This document shows, one piece after another, positions 33,813 through 46,400 of a stretch of 64,000 nt of DNA. Position 1 is the first letter of the stretch, and every line of letters starts with the position of its first letter. The stretch spans positions 1-64,000 of the forward strand of contig CAJJDD010000012.1 of assembly GCA_905182895.1 (NCBI GenBank), in the 5' to 3' direction. A program made the translations under genes and the position numbers. The stretch comes from Flavobacteriales bacterium UBA4466. GTDB lineage: Bacteria > Bacteroidota > Bacteroidia > Flavobacteriales_D > Sanyastnellaceae. The notes under the pieces are model-generated. The model saw only the letters and a program-made list of their open reading frames with translations. It had not been told where the DNA came from and searched no databases.

Positions 33813-34685
33813 ATGGCTAACTTAAAAGAAATACGAAATAGAATCTCGTCTGTAAACAGTACTATGCAGATAACCTCTGCTATGAAGATGGTTTCTGCGG
33901 CTAAATTAAAAAGAGCCCAAGACGCTATTACTCAAATGAGACCATATGCTGAAAAACTTCAGGAGATATTATCTAATGTAGCTTCTAATGTAGAAAGCAC
34001 AGAAGGTGTTTATTCTGAGGAAAGAGGCTCTAATAATATGTTAATCGTAGCTATAAACTCTAACAGAGGATTATGTGGAGGATTTAACAGTTCTATTATT
34101 AAGGAAATAACTAAGATTAAAAGTAGGTATTCAGACGCTAATATTAAGGTTCTTCCCATCGGTAAAAAAGCACACGAGCACTACACCAAAACGAAGGAAA
34201 TTCATTTGGATGGATTTGGTGAGCGTCCTTATGAAGTTTATGGTGAATTGACATTTGACAATGTAGCTAAAATAGCAGACGAGGTCATGAATCAGTTCAA
34301 GGATGGAACTTGGGATAAAGTAATAGTGGTATATAATAAGTTTAAGAATGCGGCGGTGCAAATTGTGATGACGGAACAGTTTTTACCAGTTCTTCCGCCA
34401 GAGGGAGCCGCTGCCAACCAAAGCACTGATTACATTTATGAGCCTTCGGAAGAAGAAATTATTACTGAGTTAATTCCGAGATCCTTAAAAGTCCAGTTGT
34501 ACAAAGGAATTTTAGACTCCAATGCCGGTGAGCACGGAGCTAGAATGACGGCCATGCATAAAGCGACAGATAACGCTAAGGACATTAAAGATGAACTAAA
34601 GTTATTCTATAATAAAGCTAGACAAGCAGCTATTACGAACGAAATACTAGAGATAGTAGGAGGTGCAGAAGCACTGAATGGTTAA
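33813..34685 (+). CDS. atpG: ATP synthase F1 subunit gamma
   Basis: LKEIRNRISSVNSTMQITSAMKMVSAAKL; C-terminal RQAAITNEILEIVGGAEAL. Confidence 0.97.
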   Translation: MANLKEIRNRISSVNSTMQITSAMKMVSAAKLKRAQDAITQMRPYAEKLQEILSNVASNVESTEGVYSEERGSNNMLIVAINSNRGLCGGFNSSIIKEITKIKSRYSDANIKVLPIGKKAHEHYTKTKEIHLDGFGERPYEVYGELTFDNVAKIADEVMNQFKDGTWDKVIVVYNKFKNAAVQIVMTEQFLPVLPPEGAAANQSTDYIYEPSEEEIITELIPRSLKVQLYKGILDSNAGEHGARMTAMHKATDNAKDIKDELKLFYNKARQAAITNEILEIVGGAEALNG

Positions 34686-34703
34686 GCGGCTTTTATAATA
34701 TTT

Positions 34704-34740
34704 AAAACCCCGTTAGAGCTTCTAACGGGGTTTTTTGTTT
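34704..34740 (+). terminator. Rho-independent terminator after atpG
   Basis: CCCCGTTAGA-GCT-TCTAACGGGG followed by T6. Confidence 0.92.
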
Positions 34741-34791
34741 AAAGGCTTTTGGTTATTCAGAAAGGCGTAATTTTTGCGTTGCAATATTTCC

Positions 34792-36237
34792 ATGAAACGA
34801 CTCAATTTAAAAACAAGAATATACCTTTCGATTATAGCCATGATACTGGTTTCTTTTTTTGCTACAGGAATATTCGCCTATACTAACTTTAAGAGTCGTA
34901 ATGAGGCATACCACTCTTCAAGACTAGAGAGAAAAGAAAAAGCGATACAAGCCAGTATGGACTACTTTCTAAAACAACAAGGAGAAGTCAACACAGACTC
35001 TATTCCTATTATTTTTAGTGATAAAATATGTGAACTAGCCGATGTACATAATTTGGATTTAAACCTGTACGATTTAAGCGGGAAGCTCTTGATATCTAGC
35101 AACCCTAATATTTTTACTGAGAAAGGTATTCCTCAAAAAGTCTCGACCTCTATTCTTCAAAAGCTTACAGATGGAGATGTGAGAATTGTACTCGAAAAAG
35201 GGAAAGACAATGACGAGTTTTACTTGGCTTATTGGCATTTCAGTGATTTGGAAGGAAGGCCATTAGCCGTAACCAATATTCCTTATTTTGATATTCAAAA
35301 CGAGAACAGACAAGAAATAGAAAACTTCCTAATAGACCTTATTTTAATTTACGTAGGCTTATTTATAGCCGCCAGTATTCTCGCGCTGCTGCTGTCGAAT
35401 TATATCACTCAGTCATTGCAACGCATAGGGGATAAAATGAAAGGAGTTGATTTAGGAAAAACAAACACACCCTTAGAGTGGGAAACCAATGATGAAATAG
35501 GATCCTTGGTGACAGAGTACAATAGGATGCTTAAAGAAGCAGAAAAGAGTGCTATAGCAACTGCTCGGTCAGAAAGAGAAAGCGCTTGGCGAGAGATGGC
35601 TAAACAAGTAGCGCATGAAATAAAAAACCCATTGACTCCTATGAAGCTGAGAATACAGTATTTGCAGCGGGCCATGGATGACAAGGACCCAGATTGGGAA
35701 GATAAATTCAAGAACACAGCGGTGTCGTTAATCAACCAAATAGACACCTTGACTAATATCGCAAATGAGTTCTCAAATTTTGCGCAGATGCCAAAGGCTA
35801 AAGAACAAAATATCGAATTGAGCGCTGTCATAGAAGATGCTATTCAAATATTTAGTTTGGAGTCAGATGTCGAGATGACATTTACCACACAAACCGAGCA
35901 CACAAACATCACAGCCGATAAAGACCAAATACTGCGGGTGTTTAACAACTTACTAAAGAATGCTATACAGGCTATACCAGTCGATAGAAAAGGTGAAATA
36001 AGCATCTATTTAAAGGAGTACAATGGCATGGTGAAGGTTGAGATTCAAGACAATGGATCAGGTGTTCCAGAAGAGATTCAAGAAAATATTTTCATCCCTA
36101 ATTTTACTACTAAATCCAAAGGTATGGGGCTAGGCTTGGCTATGGTAAAAAACATAATTGAAAACCATGGAGGTGAAATCTGGTTTAAAACTAAAAAGGA
36201 TGAGGGCACCACATTTTACTTAACCTTTAAGGTATAA
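34792..36237 (+). CDS. Sensor histidine kinase (HAMP, HisKA, HATPase_c; NtrY-like)
   Basis: Two TM segments, MAKQVAHEIKNPLTPMKLRIQYLQRA, DNGSGVPEEIQENIF, GMGLGLAMVKNIIENHGG. Confidence 0.92.
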   Translation: MKRLNLKTRIYLSIIAMILVSFFATGIFAYTNFKSRNEAYHSSRLERKEKAIQASMDYFLKQQGEVNTDSIPIIFSDKICELADVHNLDLNLYDLSGKLLISSNPNIFTEKGIPQKVSTSILQKLTDGDVRIVLEKGKDNDEFYLAYWHFSDLEGRPLAVTNIPYFDIQNENRQEIENFLIDLILIYVGLFIAASILALLLSNYITQSLQRIGDKMKGVDLGKTNTPLEWETNDEIGSLVTEYNRMLKEAEKSAIATARSERESAWREMAKQVAHEIKNPLTPMKLRIQYLQRAMDDKDPDWEDKFKNTAVSLINQIDTLTNIANEFSNFAQMPKAKEQNIELSAVIEDAIQIFSLESDVEMTFTTQTEHTNITADKDQILRVFNNLLKNAIQAIPVDRKGEISIYLKEYNGMVKVEIQDNGSGVPEEIQENIFIPNFTTKSKGMGLGLAMVKNIIENHGGEIWFKTKKDEGTTFYLTFKV

Positions 36238-36995
36238 ATAACCGGTCGTGATGGTGAGGCATCGTTATTAAACGAAGCCACCTGAAGCTCTAATAGATAT
36301 GTTCCATCAGGAATGTTATTACCTACAAAGATCATTTCTGTGATCGTTCTTTCGAGGTTCATGTTTGCAGGGTAATTCCAGAATATTCGATGTGCGATTA
36401 GCTTCCCTTCATCACTTTCACGATCTACAGAAGGTAAATCTAAAAGTAAATGTTTGACTCCAGTAGAAGCTATGTATTCCATAGCGTCAGGATGAATATA
36501 TGGCGGGTTGGTATCACTGTAGTTTTTTTCCTTTTTTTCTTTAGTGTTAGGTGAGGTTCTAATGATTAATGACTCAGAGCTCCCATCCCATTGAGATTCT
36601 AGTTGGTCTCTCGTAATAACCAAATCTCCTTTTTCCATCCACCTATCATTTTCTTTCAGAGTATCCGGATTTATAGTTATTAATGAAGCATCAGAAAAGA
36701 AGGTTTTTAGAGAGTCATTCACAGAATGAACCTCTTTACTGATGTGGCCCACACACTCTGTATGTGTTCCATGGCCATGAGGATTAAAGAAAATGTTTCT
36801 AAAATTAACAGCCCCGCCTAAAGCCACACTTCCTGTAAAGTGGTCTGTCATAACAGGAGTAATTTTAGGTAGATCTACGTACCATGCTTGAGGGTTTTTT
36901 TCAGAAGACAGTTCTATAGAAATATCTAGAGGTTCTTGAAGGTTAGCCTCGAACTCAACTCCATTAATTAGGATGCTAGCTTTTATATTAGTCAT
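36216..36995 (-). CDS. Cyclase family protein (kynurenine formamidase-like)
   Basis: HGHGTHTECVGHIS metal-binding motif, HLLLDLPSVDRESDEGKLIAHRIFW. Confidence 0.85.
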   Translation of the reverse strand: MTNIKASILINGVEFEANLQEPLDISIELSSEKNPQAWYVDLPKITPVMTDHFTGSVALGGAVNFRNIFFNPHGHGTHTECVGHISKEVHSVNDSLKTFFSDASLITINPDTLKENDRWMEKGDLVITRDQLESQWDGSSESLIIRTSPNTKEKKEKNYSDTNPPYIHPDAMEYIASTGVKHLLLDLPSVDRESDEGKLIAHRIFWNYPANMNLERTITEMIFVGNNIPDGTYLLELQVASFNNDASPSRPVIYTLKVK

Positions 36996-38121
36996 GGGTT
37001 AAAAATAAATCACTTGCGATTCTATCTGCCAAAAGAAACCCGTTTTGTGTTAATTTTATAGAGTTCTCTGAGATTAAAAGGTCTTTAGAATCCTCGTATC
37101 TAGTAAGGATATCCTGAAAATTTAGAGAAATAGTTACTCCATAATTATTAGCAATCCACTTAGGGTCTATCCCTTCTCTTCTTCGAAGGTTAGTCATAAC
37201 ATACTCATTGTAACTATCTATATTCGAAAGAGTTTCCGATTGGGAAACAAGCGCGCCTGTTTTCACTCCCTTAGCATACAGGGCATTATTAGAAACATTC
37301 CAGCTTCTGGTTCCATCGAGAAAACTGTGCGCCCCAGGGCCTAAGCCTAAATAATCCACCCGGTTCCAGTAATTGCTATTATGCTTCGATTCAAATCCAA
37401 GCTTGGAAAAGTTTGACACCTCATAGAAATGAATGCCCGCATCTTTTAAATTATCTACCAGAGTAATAAACTCTGCTGAGCTTGCCGAGTTAGGCGAAGC
37501 CAAAACCTCCCCTTTAGCAGCTTTTTTACCAAATACCGTTTCTGGCTCTATTGTCAAGCAGTAAGAGGAAATGTGAGGCGTATTTAGGCTTATAGCAGAC
37601 TTAAGTTCGCTCATCCAATCTTTAGGAGTTCTATGAGGAACACCATAAATCAAATCGATAGATATATTAGATATTCCAGCATCCTGAGCAATTTTAACTG
37701 ATAAGGCTGCCTGAGTGGAATTATGTGACCTATTCATCCAGGAGAGGATGTCTTCATTGAACGATTGAACCCCTATGGATAAACGATTTATCCCCAGTTT
37801 AATCCAGTTTTTCACAACAGCATCCGTGATATCTTCAGGGTTGGCTTCTAACGTAATTTCCGGAGTGGAAGAAACCGAGTAATGGGTATAAATTGCCTTG
37901 AGGATATTTTCCAGTTCACTAGAGTTTAAAAGACTAGGGGTTCCTCCACCTAAGTATATCGTCTTAATTTCTTGGTGAGCTAAAGACTTTTTACGTTGCA
38001 ACGCCTCCAGATGTATACCATTTAAAACACCAGCCTTCGTTTTTAAGGAAGTACTGAAATGAAAATCACAATAATGACAGGCCTTCCTACAAAAAGGAAT
38101 ATGAACATATATTCCTGCCAT
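36988..38121 (-). CDS. hemW: Radical SAM family heme chaperone HemW
   Basis: IYVHIPFCRKACHYCDFHFS, TIYLGGGTPSLL, NRLSIGVQSF, GLGPGAHSF. Confidence 0.95.
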   Translation of the reverse strand: MAGIYVHIPFCRKACHYCDFHFSTSLKTKAGVLNGIHLEALQRKKSLAHQEIKTIYLGGGTPSLLNSSELENILKAIYTHYSVSSTPEITLEANPEDITDAVVKNWIKLGINRLSIGVQSFNEDILSWMNRSHNSTQAALSVKIAQDAGISNISIDLIYGVPHRTPKDWMSELKSAISLNTPHISSYCLTIEPETVFGKKAAKGEVLASPNSASSAEFITLVDNLKDAGIHFYEVSNFSKLGFESKHNSNYWNRVDYLGLGPGAHSFLDGTRSWNVSNNALYAKGVKTGALVSQSETLSNIDSYNEYVMTNLRRREGIDPKWIANNYGVTISLNFQDILTRYEDSKDLLISENSIKLTQNGFLLADRIASDLFLTHD

Positions 38122-40560
38122 TTACGGGGTTATTATAGATTTTATTTGTTCGTTCTCTTCTGTTTCTAGCAGGGTTTTTATGGTTTCTTTGATAGAGCTT
38201 GAAACCTCCATTGCTTCGACATCTTCAAGGCCTCGGCTATCTAGTTCTTGCTGGACAGCCTTTAAACCATTATAACCAGCTAAACGAACCCACCAAGTTC
38301 CGGGAGTTACCGCTATCTTTTCTAGTTCTCCTGAATTCTGAGCTATGAATGAAGAGCTTTGGTTCTTTAGATAGTTAGCATAAGTTCCAGTTAAACCGAA
38401 TTTCCCAAAACCTGATGCACTTTGAAGGGTTTCTACCATAAACTTATTCATAGATTCGTCTCCATGCTTTGCATAAATATTCGCTATAGAACCTTTGACT
38501 TTTTGACTTTTTTCATTTTCTAATTCTTTAGCTTTAACCAACCCTAAAGCTGTATTGGTGTTCACTATAGACTTTAGGGCTTGTGCCATCACAGCGTAAC
38601 TTCTATCCTGAAGAGCTTCGGCATATACTTGAGAAAAATCTTCTTCGTTATAGGTCTTAGACAATGTTTTTATAGCCTTAGCCCTAACGAGTGATTTCGG
38701 GTCTTTCTTAACCATGCTGAGCAGCTCCTTTCTAAACTCTAAAGGAGAAATCTCCTTTAGTTTTTTAGCTCCTTTAAGAGCCGTCTGTCGAATTTTCCAA
38801 AACGAATCAGATAACGCATCTTCCAAGCAAGCTATACACTCAGGGTCACTTGAGCTTAAACAATAATCTAAAGCCTCACTCTTATCTAGGTAGACTTTAG
38901 CATTATTATAAGCTAGAGGCCACCAAGCATCAGGCCGATTGTCTTTTTTGGTTCCTAATAATACTTTTTCGGCATCTAGATTAGCAAAAGAAAACACCCC
39001 CTCATAAGGTAAAATAAATTCTTGTTGTCTTTGTCTAATGTCTATTCGTTGTCTCTTAACGCCAGAATCTGTGTAAACATCGACTTCTAACGGGAGCCTG
39101 AATAGGCCTTCCTGTGTTTGCTCTATTAGAACTGTCAGTGTGTTTAGGGAGTCATTCACATCATAGTCAATCGTAAGCTCAGGGTGACCGCTTCCTAAAA
39201 ACCATTGGTTAAAAAACCAGTTTAAATCCTTTCCGCTTACCTCTTCCATGGCTAGCCTTAACTGATGAATTTCTACAGATTCGAATTGATTATCATCTAA
39301 ATAAAGTTTTAAACCAGAGAAAAACGCAGCATCACCTAGAAAATAACGCAGCATATGAAGCACTCTACCACCCTTGTTATAGCTGTGCCCGTCAAACATA
39401 TCTTCTTTATCTTCATAATAGAACCGAATCAAGTTTTCTTGCTTTGTTTGGGATTCAGCTAAATATCCTGCCATAGAATTCATTCCATGCAAATCAGCAG
39501 CATATCTACCATATTTATGCTCTTCCCACAGGTACTCGCCATAAGTGGCAAATGACTCATTTAAAGGAAGATTAGACCAGCTTTCACAAGTAACTAAGTC
39601 ACCAAACCAGTGATGAAATAGCTCATGAGCGATCACAGCTTCATTATCACCATCTAATAACTCTCTATCTGTGGCATTCAAGAAATCACCATGGATAACA
39701 GCAGAAGTATTTTCCATTGCTCCGCTCACAAAATCACGGACGATTACCTGACTGTATTTATCCCATGGATAAGGAAAACCTAACACCTCAGAGTAAAAAG
39801 TAAGCATCTCAGGGGTATTCCCGAAGATATCTTTTGCGTAAGGAGCATATTCAGCTTCTAAGTAGTAATCTACTGCTATGTCTTCGTTATTTGCGTTTTC
39901 CCAAGAATCGCTAACCACAGAGTAATCACCTATAGCCATCATTACTAAATATGGAGCATGGGGTAGCTCTTGTCTCCAGTAATCTGTGCGTGTTCCGTCA
40001 CCATTATAATTAGAGAAGATTAAAGCTCCGTTTGATAGTGTTTTATATTTCTCTTGAACGGTTATTTTTAATTCTTGAGTAAGCCTTTCGTTTGGACTAT
40101 CGATAGTCGGAAACCACACACTGTTGGCTTCTGTTTCTCCTTGAGTCCATATTTGCGTAAGTTTATTAACCTCAGTAGAGTCTGGATTAATAAAATATAT
40201 CCCTTGGGCTAAGGAAATAGCACTACTTCCTTTTGAAGTTACCTTTTCTGGAAAAGCGGTATAGTTTATCTCTGAGCCGATATACTTCTGAGCGAGTGTA
40301 TTCCTTGTCTAACTGTACATTAAGAAACTCACTGTCGTAGGTATATTCTAGCGGGACAAAACCATTCTCCTCAACCAAACTTACTTCGGATATTTCCATT
40401 CCTTTGGCATCCAGTATGAGCTCTTTGGTAGCATAGAAGTATGGCTTTACATCAAGCAGTATAGAACCTATAACAGACCTTTCCTTCCAAATCTTCCGAA
40501 ACGCTTAAATCGCATAGGAAGGATAGCTCCAGTTACATTACGAGTTTCTGTCGCTCTAGA
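38122..40560 (-). CDS. M1 family metallopeptidase, frameshifted 5' region (5' boundary approximate)
   Basis: VSGAMENTSAVIHGDFL (GAMEN), VIAHELFHHWFGDLVTCESWSNLPLNESFATYGEYLW (HExxH-18-E); N-terminal M1-like segment DAKGMEISEVSLVEENGFVPLEYTYDSEFLNVQLDKEYTRSE in another frame. Confidence 0.93.
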
Positions 40561-40843
40561 AGCACTCGTGTCCTACAACAACAACCTCCTCTAGTGTGCT
40601 AGTTCCTTTGTGTTCATTACGGCTCCCAAAGCACTTGATTTCGGGTATGTTTTTTTCTTGTAGCACTAGAGAATAGATTTTTCGAGAAGACAGTAACCCA
40701 CGAAAAGCTGAAACATTCATAATTTCAGTTCCTCTCCAAAGGGATCGTCTTTCTTAGGTTAGTGTTGCAACGCTTTACTTTAATTCAAGAACAGTTAATT
40801 TTAATATTCAATCTTTCGCATCTTTGCCTGAAATTACACTGAA

Positions 40844-41356
40844 ATGATAAAAGCACTCTTTAACGATAAAACAGCTCTAGAGCTGAGAAAAACCAGTGAT
40901 GACGGATTAACTGGAGAAGTTAATGGGGAGGTTTATAAATGGGATGTTTCAGAAATATCACCGAATAGCTGGAGTGTAATAGATGAAAACGGAAATTCTT
41001 TTAGCATCGTGTTGGATGATTACTCTGCCGACAGTAAAAAAAACACCTTTATAATAGCGGGTCAAGTTATAGAGGTAATAGAGCAAAGTGAGTTTGACCT
41101 TCTTCTTAAGGAACTAGGAATCTCTAATGGAGGGATTAAAAAGTTAAAAGAAATTAAAGCTCCGATGCCTGGGCTAGTTCTAAAGGTTTTGGTGTCGGAA
41201 GGGCAAGAGGTCGCAGAAGGTGACGTAATCGTGATTTTGGAGGCTATGAAAATGGAGAATGTAATAAAATCGCCTACCGGAGCTAGGGTAAAATCAATCA
41301 GAGTAAATAAAGGAGACACCATAGACAAAGGGGAAGTTATGGTTACGTTTGACTAG
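40844..41356 (+). CDS. Biotin carboxyl carrier-type protein (biotin/lipoyl attachment domain)
   Basis: [41 protein letters not shown]. Confidence 0.93.
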   Translation: MIKALFNDKTALELRKTSDDGLTGEVNGEVYKWDVSEISPNSWSVIDENGNSFSIVLDDYSADSKKNTFIIAGQVIEVIEQSEFDLLLKELGISNGGIKKLKEIKAPMPGLVLKVLVSEGQEVAEGDVIVILEAMKMENVIKSPTGARVKSIRVNKGDTIDKGEVMVTFD

Positions 41357-41453
41357 GCTATCCCTGTTTCTCCTTGTACACAGAAACCTGTGTATAATAA
41401 TACCATTACAGCTAGCCTTCCGTTTATTATACGTTACCTTTAATAATCCCGTC

Positions 41454-42455
41454 ATGAGGTGTGTTTTTATTTATATACTATTTATTGTTTGGTCTTCTGC
41501 GATGAGCGGTCAAGACTGTTCCTCTCCCATTACAGCCTGTTCTGGAGTGACTGAAATTATAGACTCTACTAGTTTCTCTGGGGGGTTTAATGGCCCGTGT
41601 TTTACTGCTGTTCAAAGTATATTTTATGAGTTTACCACGAACAATAGTGCTGACAATCCAACTGGATTTCTTCCTTATGAAATAGAGGCAGACATTTTTA
41701 TTGAGAGTTGTATTGATGAAGGGTTGAACTTAGCCGTAAATGCGGGAATATTCCAGCCTACTAGCGGAACTGATCCATGTGCTGGTCTCACAGTGATAAG
41801 CGCGTGTGTGTCTAATTCTAATTCTTTTATCTTTAGCTCAGGAGCTTTAGAGCCAAACACTACGTATATTTTAGTTTTAGGTATAGATCCAACTTCAATT
41901 GATTTTGGGTGTAATATAGAATTAACGCTTACTGGTGCGCCTTTAGAAATTAATGCTTGCTGCGATGATAGCATTTCACTAGGCCTAAGTTCAGAGCTAG
42001 AGGTTTATGGAGCTACAGTAACATTTGGCCAGCAGAATTATGTATGGTCTCCTCAGAGCACCTTAGATGATTTTCAATCCCAATTTCCAATAGCGACACC
42101 TTCCAGTACAACGGTATATGAGGCGGTTGCGCAGGTAGGAGACTGCCCTGTTTCTGATGTAATCACTGTTACAGTAGAACAGGCTATTACGGTTCTTAAT
42201 ACGTTTTCACCGAATGGCGACAGTTATAATGATTTTTGGAAAATCCTTAGAATTGAAGGTTTTGAGAGAGCGTTGATCAATGTTTACAGCAGGTGGGGCC
42301 AGGTGGTATATAAAAGCATTGGTTACTCTGTTCCCTGGGATGGGACTAATGAGGGAAAAAAATTGGCTGCTGGCACCTACTACTATGTAATAGAATTAAA
42401 TTCCTTAGAGGTAACCTCAGAACCGATAGTAGGATTTGTGGTCATACTAAATTAG
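41454..42455 (+). CDS. Secreted protein with T9SS type B (CHU_C, gliding-motility-associated) C-terminal domain
   Basis: C-terminal NTFSPNGDSYNDFWKILRIEGFERALINVYSRWGQVVYKSIGYSVPWDGTNEGKKLAAGTYYYVIEL; signal-like N-terminus at ATG 41454. Confidence 0.88.
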   Translation: MRCVFIYILFIVWSSAMSGQDCSSPITACSGVTEIIDSTSFSGGFNGPCFTAVQSIFYEFTTNNSADNPTGFLPYEIEADIFIESCIDEGLNLAVNAGIFQPTSGTDPCAGLTVISACVSNSNSFIFSSGALEPNTTYILVLGIDPTSIDFGCNIELTLTGAPLEINACCDDSISLGLSSELEVYGATVTFGQQNYVWSPQSTLDDFQSQFPIATPSSTTVYEAVAQVGDCPVSDVITVTVEQAITVLNTFSPNGDSYNDFWKILRIEGFERALINVYSRWGQVVYKSIGYSVPWDGTNEGKKLAAGTYYYVIELNSLEVTSEPIVGFVVILN

Positions 42456-42457
42456 AA

Positions 42458-43379
42458 ATGAAAATATTAGCGCTAATTATAACCTTGGTTTCATTTATTG
42501 CTGCTGAGGGGCAACAGTTACCAATTTACACAAACTATAATTTTAACTTATTTGGCATTAACCCTGCCGCAGCAGGTTCTCAATCATGCCTCGATTTAAG
42601 AATGGGTTACCGAAGGCAATGGCTAGGCTTTCCAGGAGAACCCAAGTCAACTTTTATTGGAGTTAACGGAAGTTTTGGAAAAAAGAGATTTAACTTTCAT
42701 GGTGTAGGAATAAAAGTAGAAACAGACGAGTCAGGGCCTATGGGATTTACATCACTTTCGGGGTCATATTCCTATCACATTAAAGTGAACAAGAAAAACA
42801 TGCTCTCGCTAGGCTCTTCATTAGGATTTAGTCAGCACAGATTGGATGTTGGACAAGTTACAGCAGAAGACTTTTCTGACCCAGCCATTTCAGCGTCTCA
42901 AAGTCAAGTGCTATTTCCTCAAATAGGTATGGGGATTTGGTACCAAAGTCAGGATAGGTATATCGGGTTTTCGGCTAGAAACATAATAGAGAATAAGTTC
43001 ACCAGTTTTGGAACGGGCAGCCGTTTTAGACGGCACTCCTATTTAATTCTTGGTAAATCTATTCCAGTAAATGACAACCTTTTTTTCAAACCCTCCGTAA
43101 ATATTAGACATGTAAGCAGGTCACCTTTAGCGGCAGATGTAAACCTGTTGTTTGATTTGAATGATTTGTTTGAGTTTCGGGATGTCTTTCAGAGGAGGGC
43201 ACGGAGTCTCTGGAATGGTGAAGGTCGCTGTTCTGAAGTATTTAACTATAGGTTATGCCTATGATAGAACAATAAACAAACTCAGAGTGGGAGGAGCCAA
43301 CTCTCATGAGATTATGCTGGGAATTCAAGCCTGCCCAAGGGGAGAGAAAAAAGGAATTAAATGCAGTGCATACGATTAG
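42458..43379 (+). CDS. PorP/SprF family type IX secretion membrane protein, frameshift near 43190
   Basis: QLPIYTNYNFNLFGINPAAAGSQSCLDLRMGYRRQWLGFPGEPKSTFIGVNGSF; C-terminus TIGYAYDRTINKLRVGGANSHEIMLGIQACP in the second frame. Confidence 0.92.
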
Positions 43380-43417
43380 AAAACAATTTTTATTATTTAT
43401 AAACTAACTGAATCCAA

Positions 43418-46400
43418 GTGACTAATTATACCACCCTATCTTTAACTGCTTCAGTAAAGTCCCTCGTTTTTATTCTGAGTATACTCGGAACGAGCACTTT
43501 CGGCTATAATCAGCAGATTCAATTGAACCTCTCTGCAGGAGAGACTCAAACGCTAGAACTTAGCCAAGTAAACGGCATGAAGATTACCGGTCACGGCACT
43601 CTTCAATTGGTCTGTGGCTCTCAAGGAATTCAAATAACAGAATCCTTAGTTTTAGGAAACCAAGTAAAATTAGTTTGCGATGAAACAATCCATCTAGTTG
43701 GGTCAGGAATTCTTCAAGCCTCTCGTCTTAATTCGAACATCTCTATTCAAGGAGAATGGGAACTAAGATCAGACTTAACCTTGAAACCAGAGAAAGAAGC
43801 TCATTTCCACAATGCTATGATTAATTTGGGCAGCTCCAGTATTGTATCAGACAATTTAATCTTTTCTGGAGTGAATTTGATACACACTAATGGAGGTGTT
43901 ATAGTGGCTAATAAGTCTTTTTTATCGAATGAACAATTAGAGGTTGAGTCATCTCAGGCTGATGTGATATTTATTCCTGAGTTAGCTGAATTTACTGGTT
44001 CTACAGATCTTCCGGTACATTTCTTTTCGTCAGCGGGGAACCCTTGTGGTGATCCTGAATTTGAAATTACTGTAGAGGTTATTTCCGATTACAATGGAGC
44101 AGATATAAGCTGCAATGGCGCTGATGATGCAGAGGTTCAGTGTGTCGTAACAGGAGGTGTTGGGCCATTTGTCTGTGAGTGGTTTGGAGGGACTGGTGAC
44201 AATACAGGAGAGACTTACTCTGGACTGGGAGCTGGAACTTACACAGTATTAGTTACCGACGAAGGACAAAATGTCATTTGTGTAGAAAATGTTCAAATAG
44301 CAGAACCGCCACCCTTGGCTGTTTTCACATTAAACCTAACGATGCCTTCATGTGATGCTCTTTGCAACGGAAGCACAAATCCTATTGTGCTCGGAGGAAC
44401 AGGGTTGTATACGTTTGACTACTCTAACGGGGGAATGAATCAGGAAAACCTTAATCTCTGTGCGGGAGTGAACACGATTATGATTTCTGATGTAAATAGA
44501 CTGTCAATTAGACACCACTTTTGTTATAAACGAGGACTCCATAGACATGAACCGCTATCCGATTCTTATGTTTTGGTGATAATTTTGGAACTCCACTTGT
44601 TACTTCTGGCGGCGGCGGCGGGCCTTACGATATAGATTGGTCGACCAATGAAGCCACGAACGCGATCTCTAATTTGTCTAGTGGAACTTATTCAGTGGAA
44701 ATTCTTTATGCAGAAGACTGTTCAATAGACAGTACGTTTACTATTGTTGGTTTAGGTGAGTTAATAGTAACTATTGATGAATCTGAAAGCCCAGTATGCG
44801 TTAGTGACACTACCGGAATTATAAGCGTTTCTATTTCTGGAGGAACTCCAGAGTACACTCTAGCATGGACTAAAGAAGGGGTTCCATTTTCTATAGAAGA
44901 GGATTTGAGTGATTTAGGAATAGGAGTATATGAGCTTTCAGTTACAGACGCTTTTGGGTGCATTGGTTCACTTTCGTTGAACTTAGAGGCTCAAGAAGAA
45001 GTTATAGTGGAGACAACTCTAGTAGAAATAGATTGTTTCGAAAATTGTAATGCCAGTATAACTTCGACTATTATTCAAGCCCAGGAGCCAATCACATTCA
45101 CTTGGAGTGATGTAAATGGCATCATTTCGAATGCTGAATTTATTGAAAACATTTGTGCAGGGACTTATGAACTTGTAGTGATGGATGGAGCTGGGTGTGA
45201 GTATATCGAGACATTTATTATAGATGAGCCTGAAGAAATGGAGGTTCTGGAAGATATTACTAACATCTCTTGCAACGGCTTAGCCGAAGGGGCTATTCTT
45301 CTGACGGTGAGTGGAGGAAGCGCTCCTTACTCTACGAGTCTTCCAAGCATAGAATCCAATCCTGGAGAGTTTGTTTTAGATAACCTTATCGCTGGAAGTT
45401 ATGTGGTAGACGTAACAGATGATGAAGGGTGTGTGGTTTCTGTGCCTTTTGAGTTAACTGAGCCTGAAGCCTTATTAGTAGACCTAAGTTTCGAAGACCC
45501 GATTTGTTTTGGTGAATCATCAGGAAGTATTACGCTTGTTGTTTCTGGAGGGTCTGAGCCTTACTCAATCGAATGGGTGGAGTTGGGAGTTTTTGATGAG
45601 TTAATCCAATCAGACTTACCTTCTGGAGATTACAATATTCTAATTACAGATGCTCAAGGCTGCGAAGAGTCGTTAACCGTTACTTTAGAAGACCCTTTAG
45701 AAATAACTGTGGTAGAAACAACCAACCCTGTTCTTTGTAATGGCGATAGCACAGGCTCTATAGAGTTAGAGGTGTCTAACCCAATAGGAAACCTGAATGT
45801 TTTATGGGTTGGTAATGTGATAAACAATACTGAATTAAATCAATTTGATTTACAAGCAGGAGTATATGAAGTGACTCTTACAGATGATAATGGGTGTGAG
45901 GAAAATAGTGCTTATGAGATTCTGGAATCTCCAGAACTGGAAGTTACTGAAACTATAATCAACCCGCTATGTTTTGGTGAGCAAGGAGAGATTTCGATAG
46001 AAATTAACGGAGGACAGGAGCCTTATGATGTGTCATGGGCTGAAATAGAAGCGCCTAACCAGCAAAGTATTACGGACTTACCTACAGGAATATACACGGT
46101 AGCAGTGACAGATGCTAACCTTTGTGAAGTTACAGCGTCTTATCAAATCACTCTGCCAGATGAAATCATAATCACAGCGGAAGTGACTCAGCCTGATTGT
46201 GTATTACAGTCGGGAACTATAGAAGTAGTTAATATTACAGGTGGAGCAGGGTCATATAGTTTTATATGGTTGGAAATAGACGCTCCGGATCAAAATCTGG
46301 TTGAGAACTTAGCATCAGGGGACTATACAATTCAAGTCACAGATGCCTCTAACTGCATCACAGAAGAAGTTTATACGATAACAGAACCAGGAGTTTTAGC

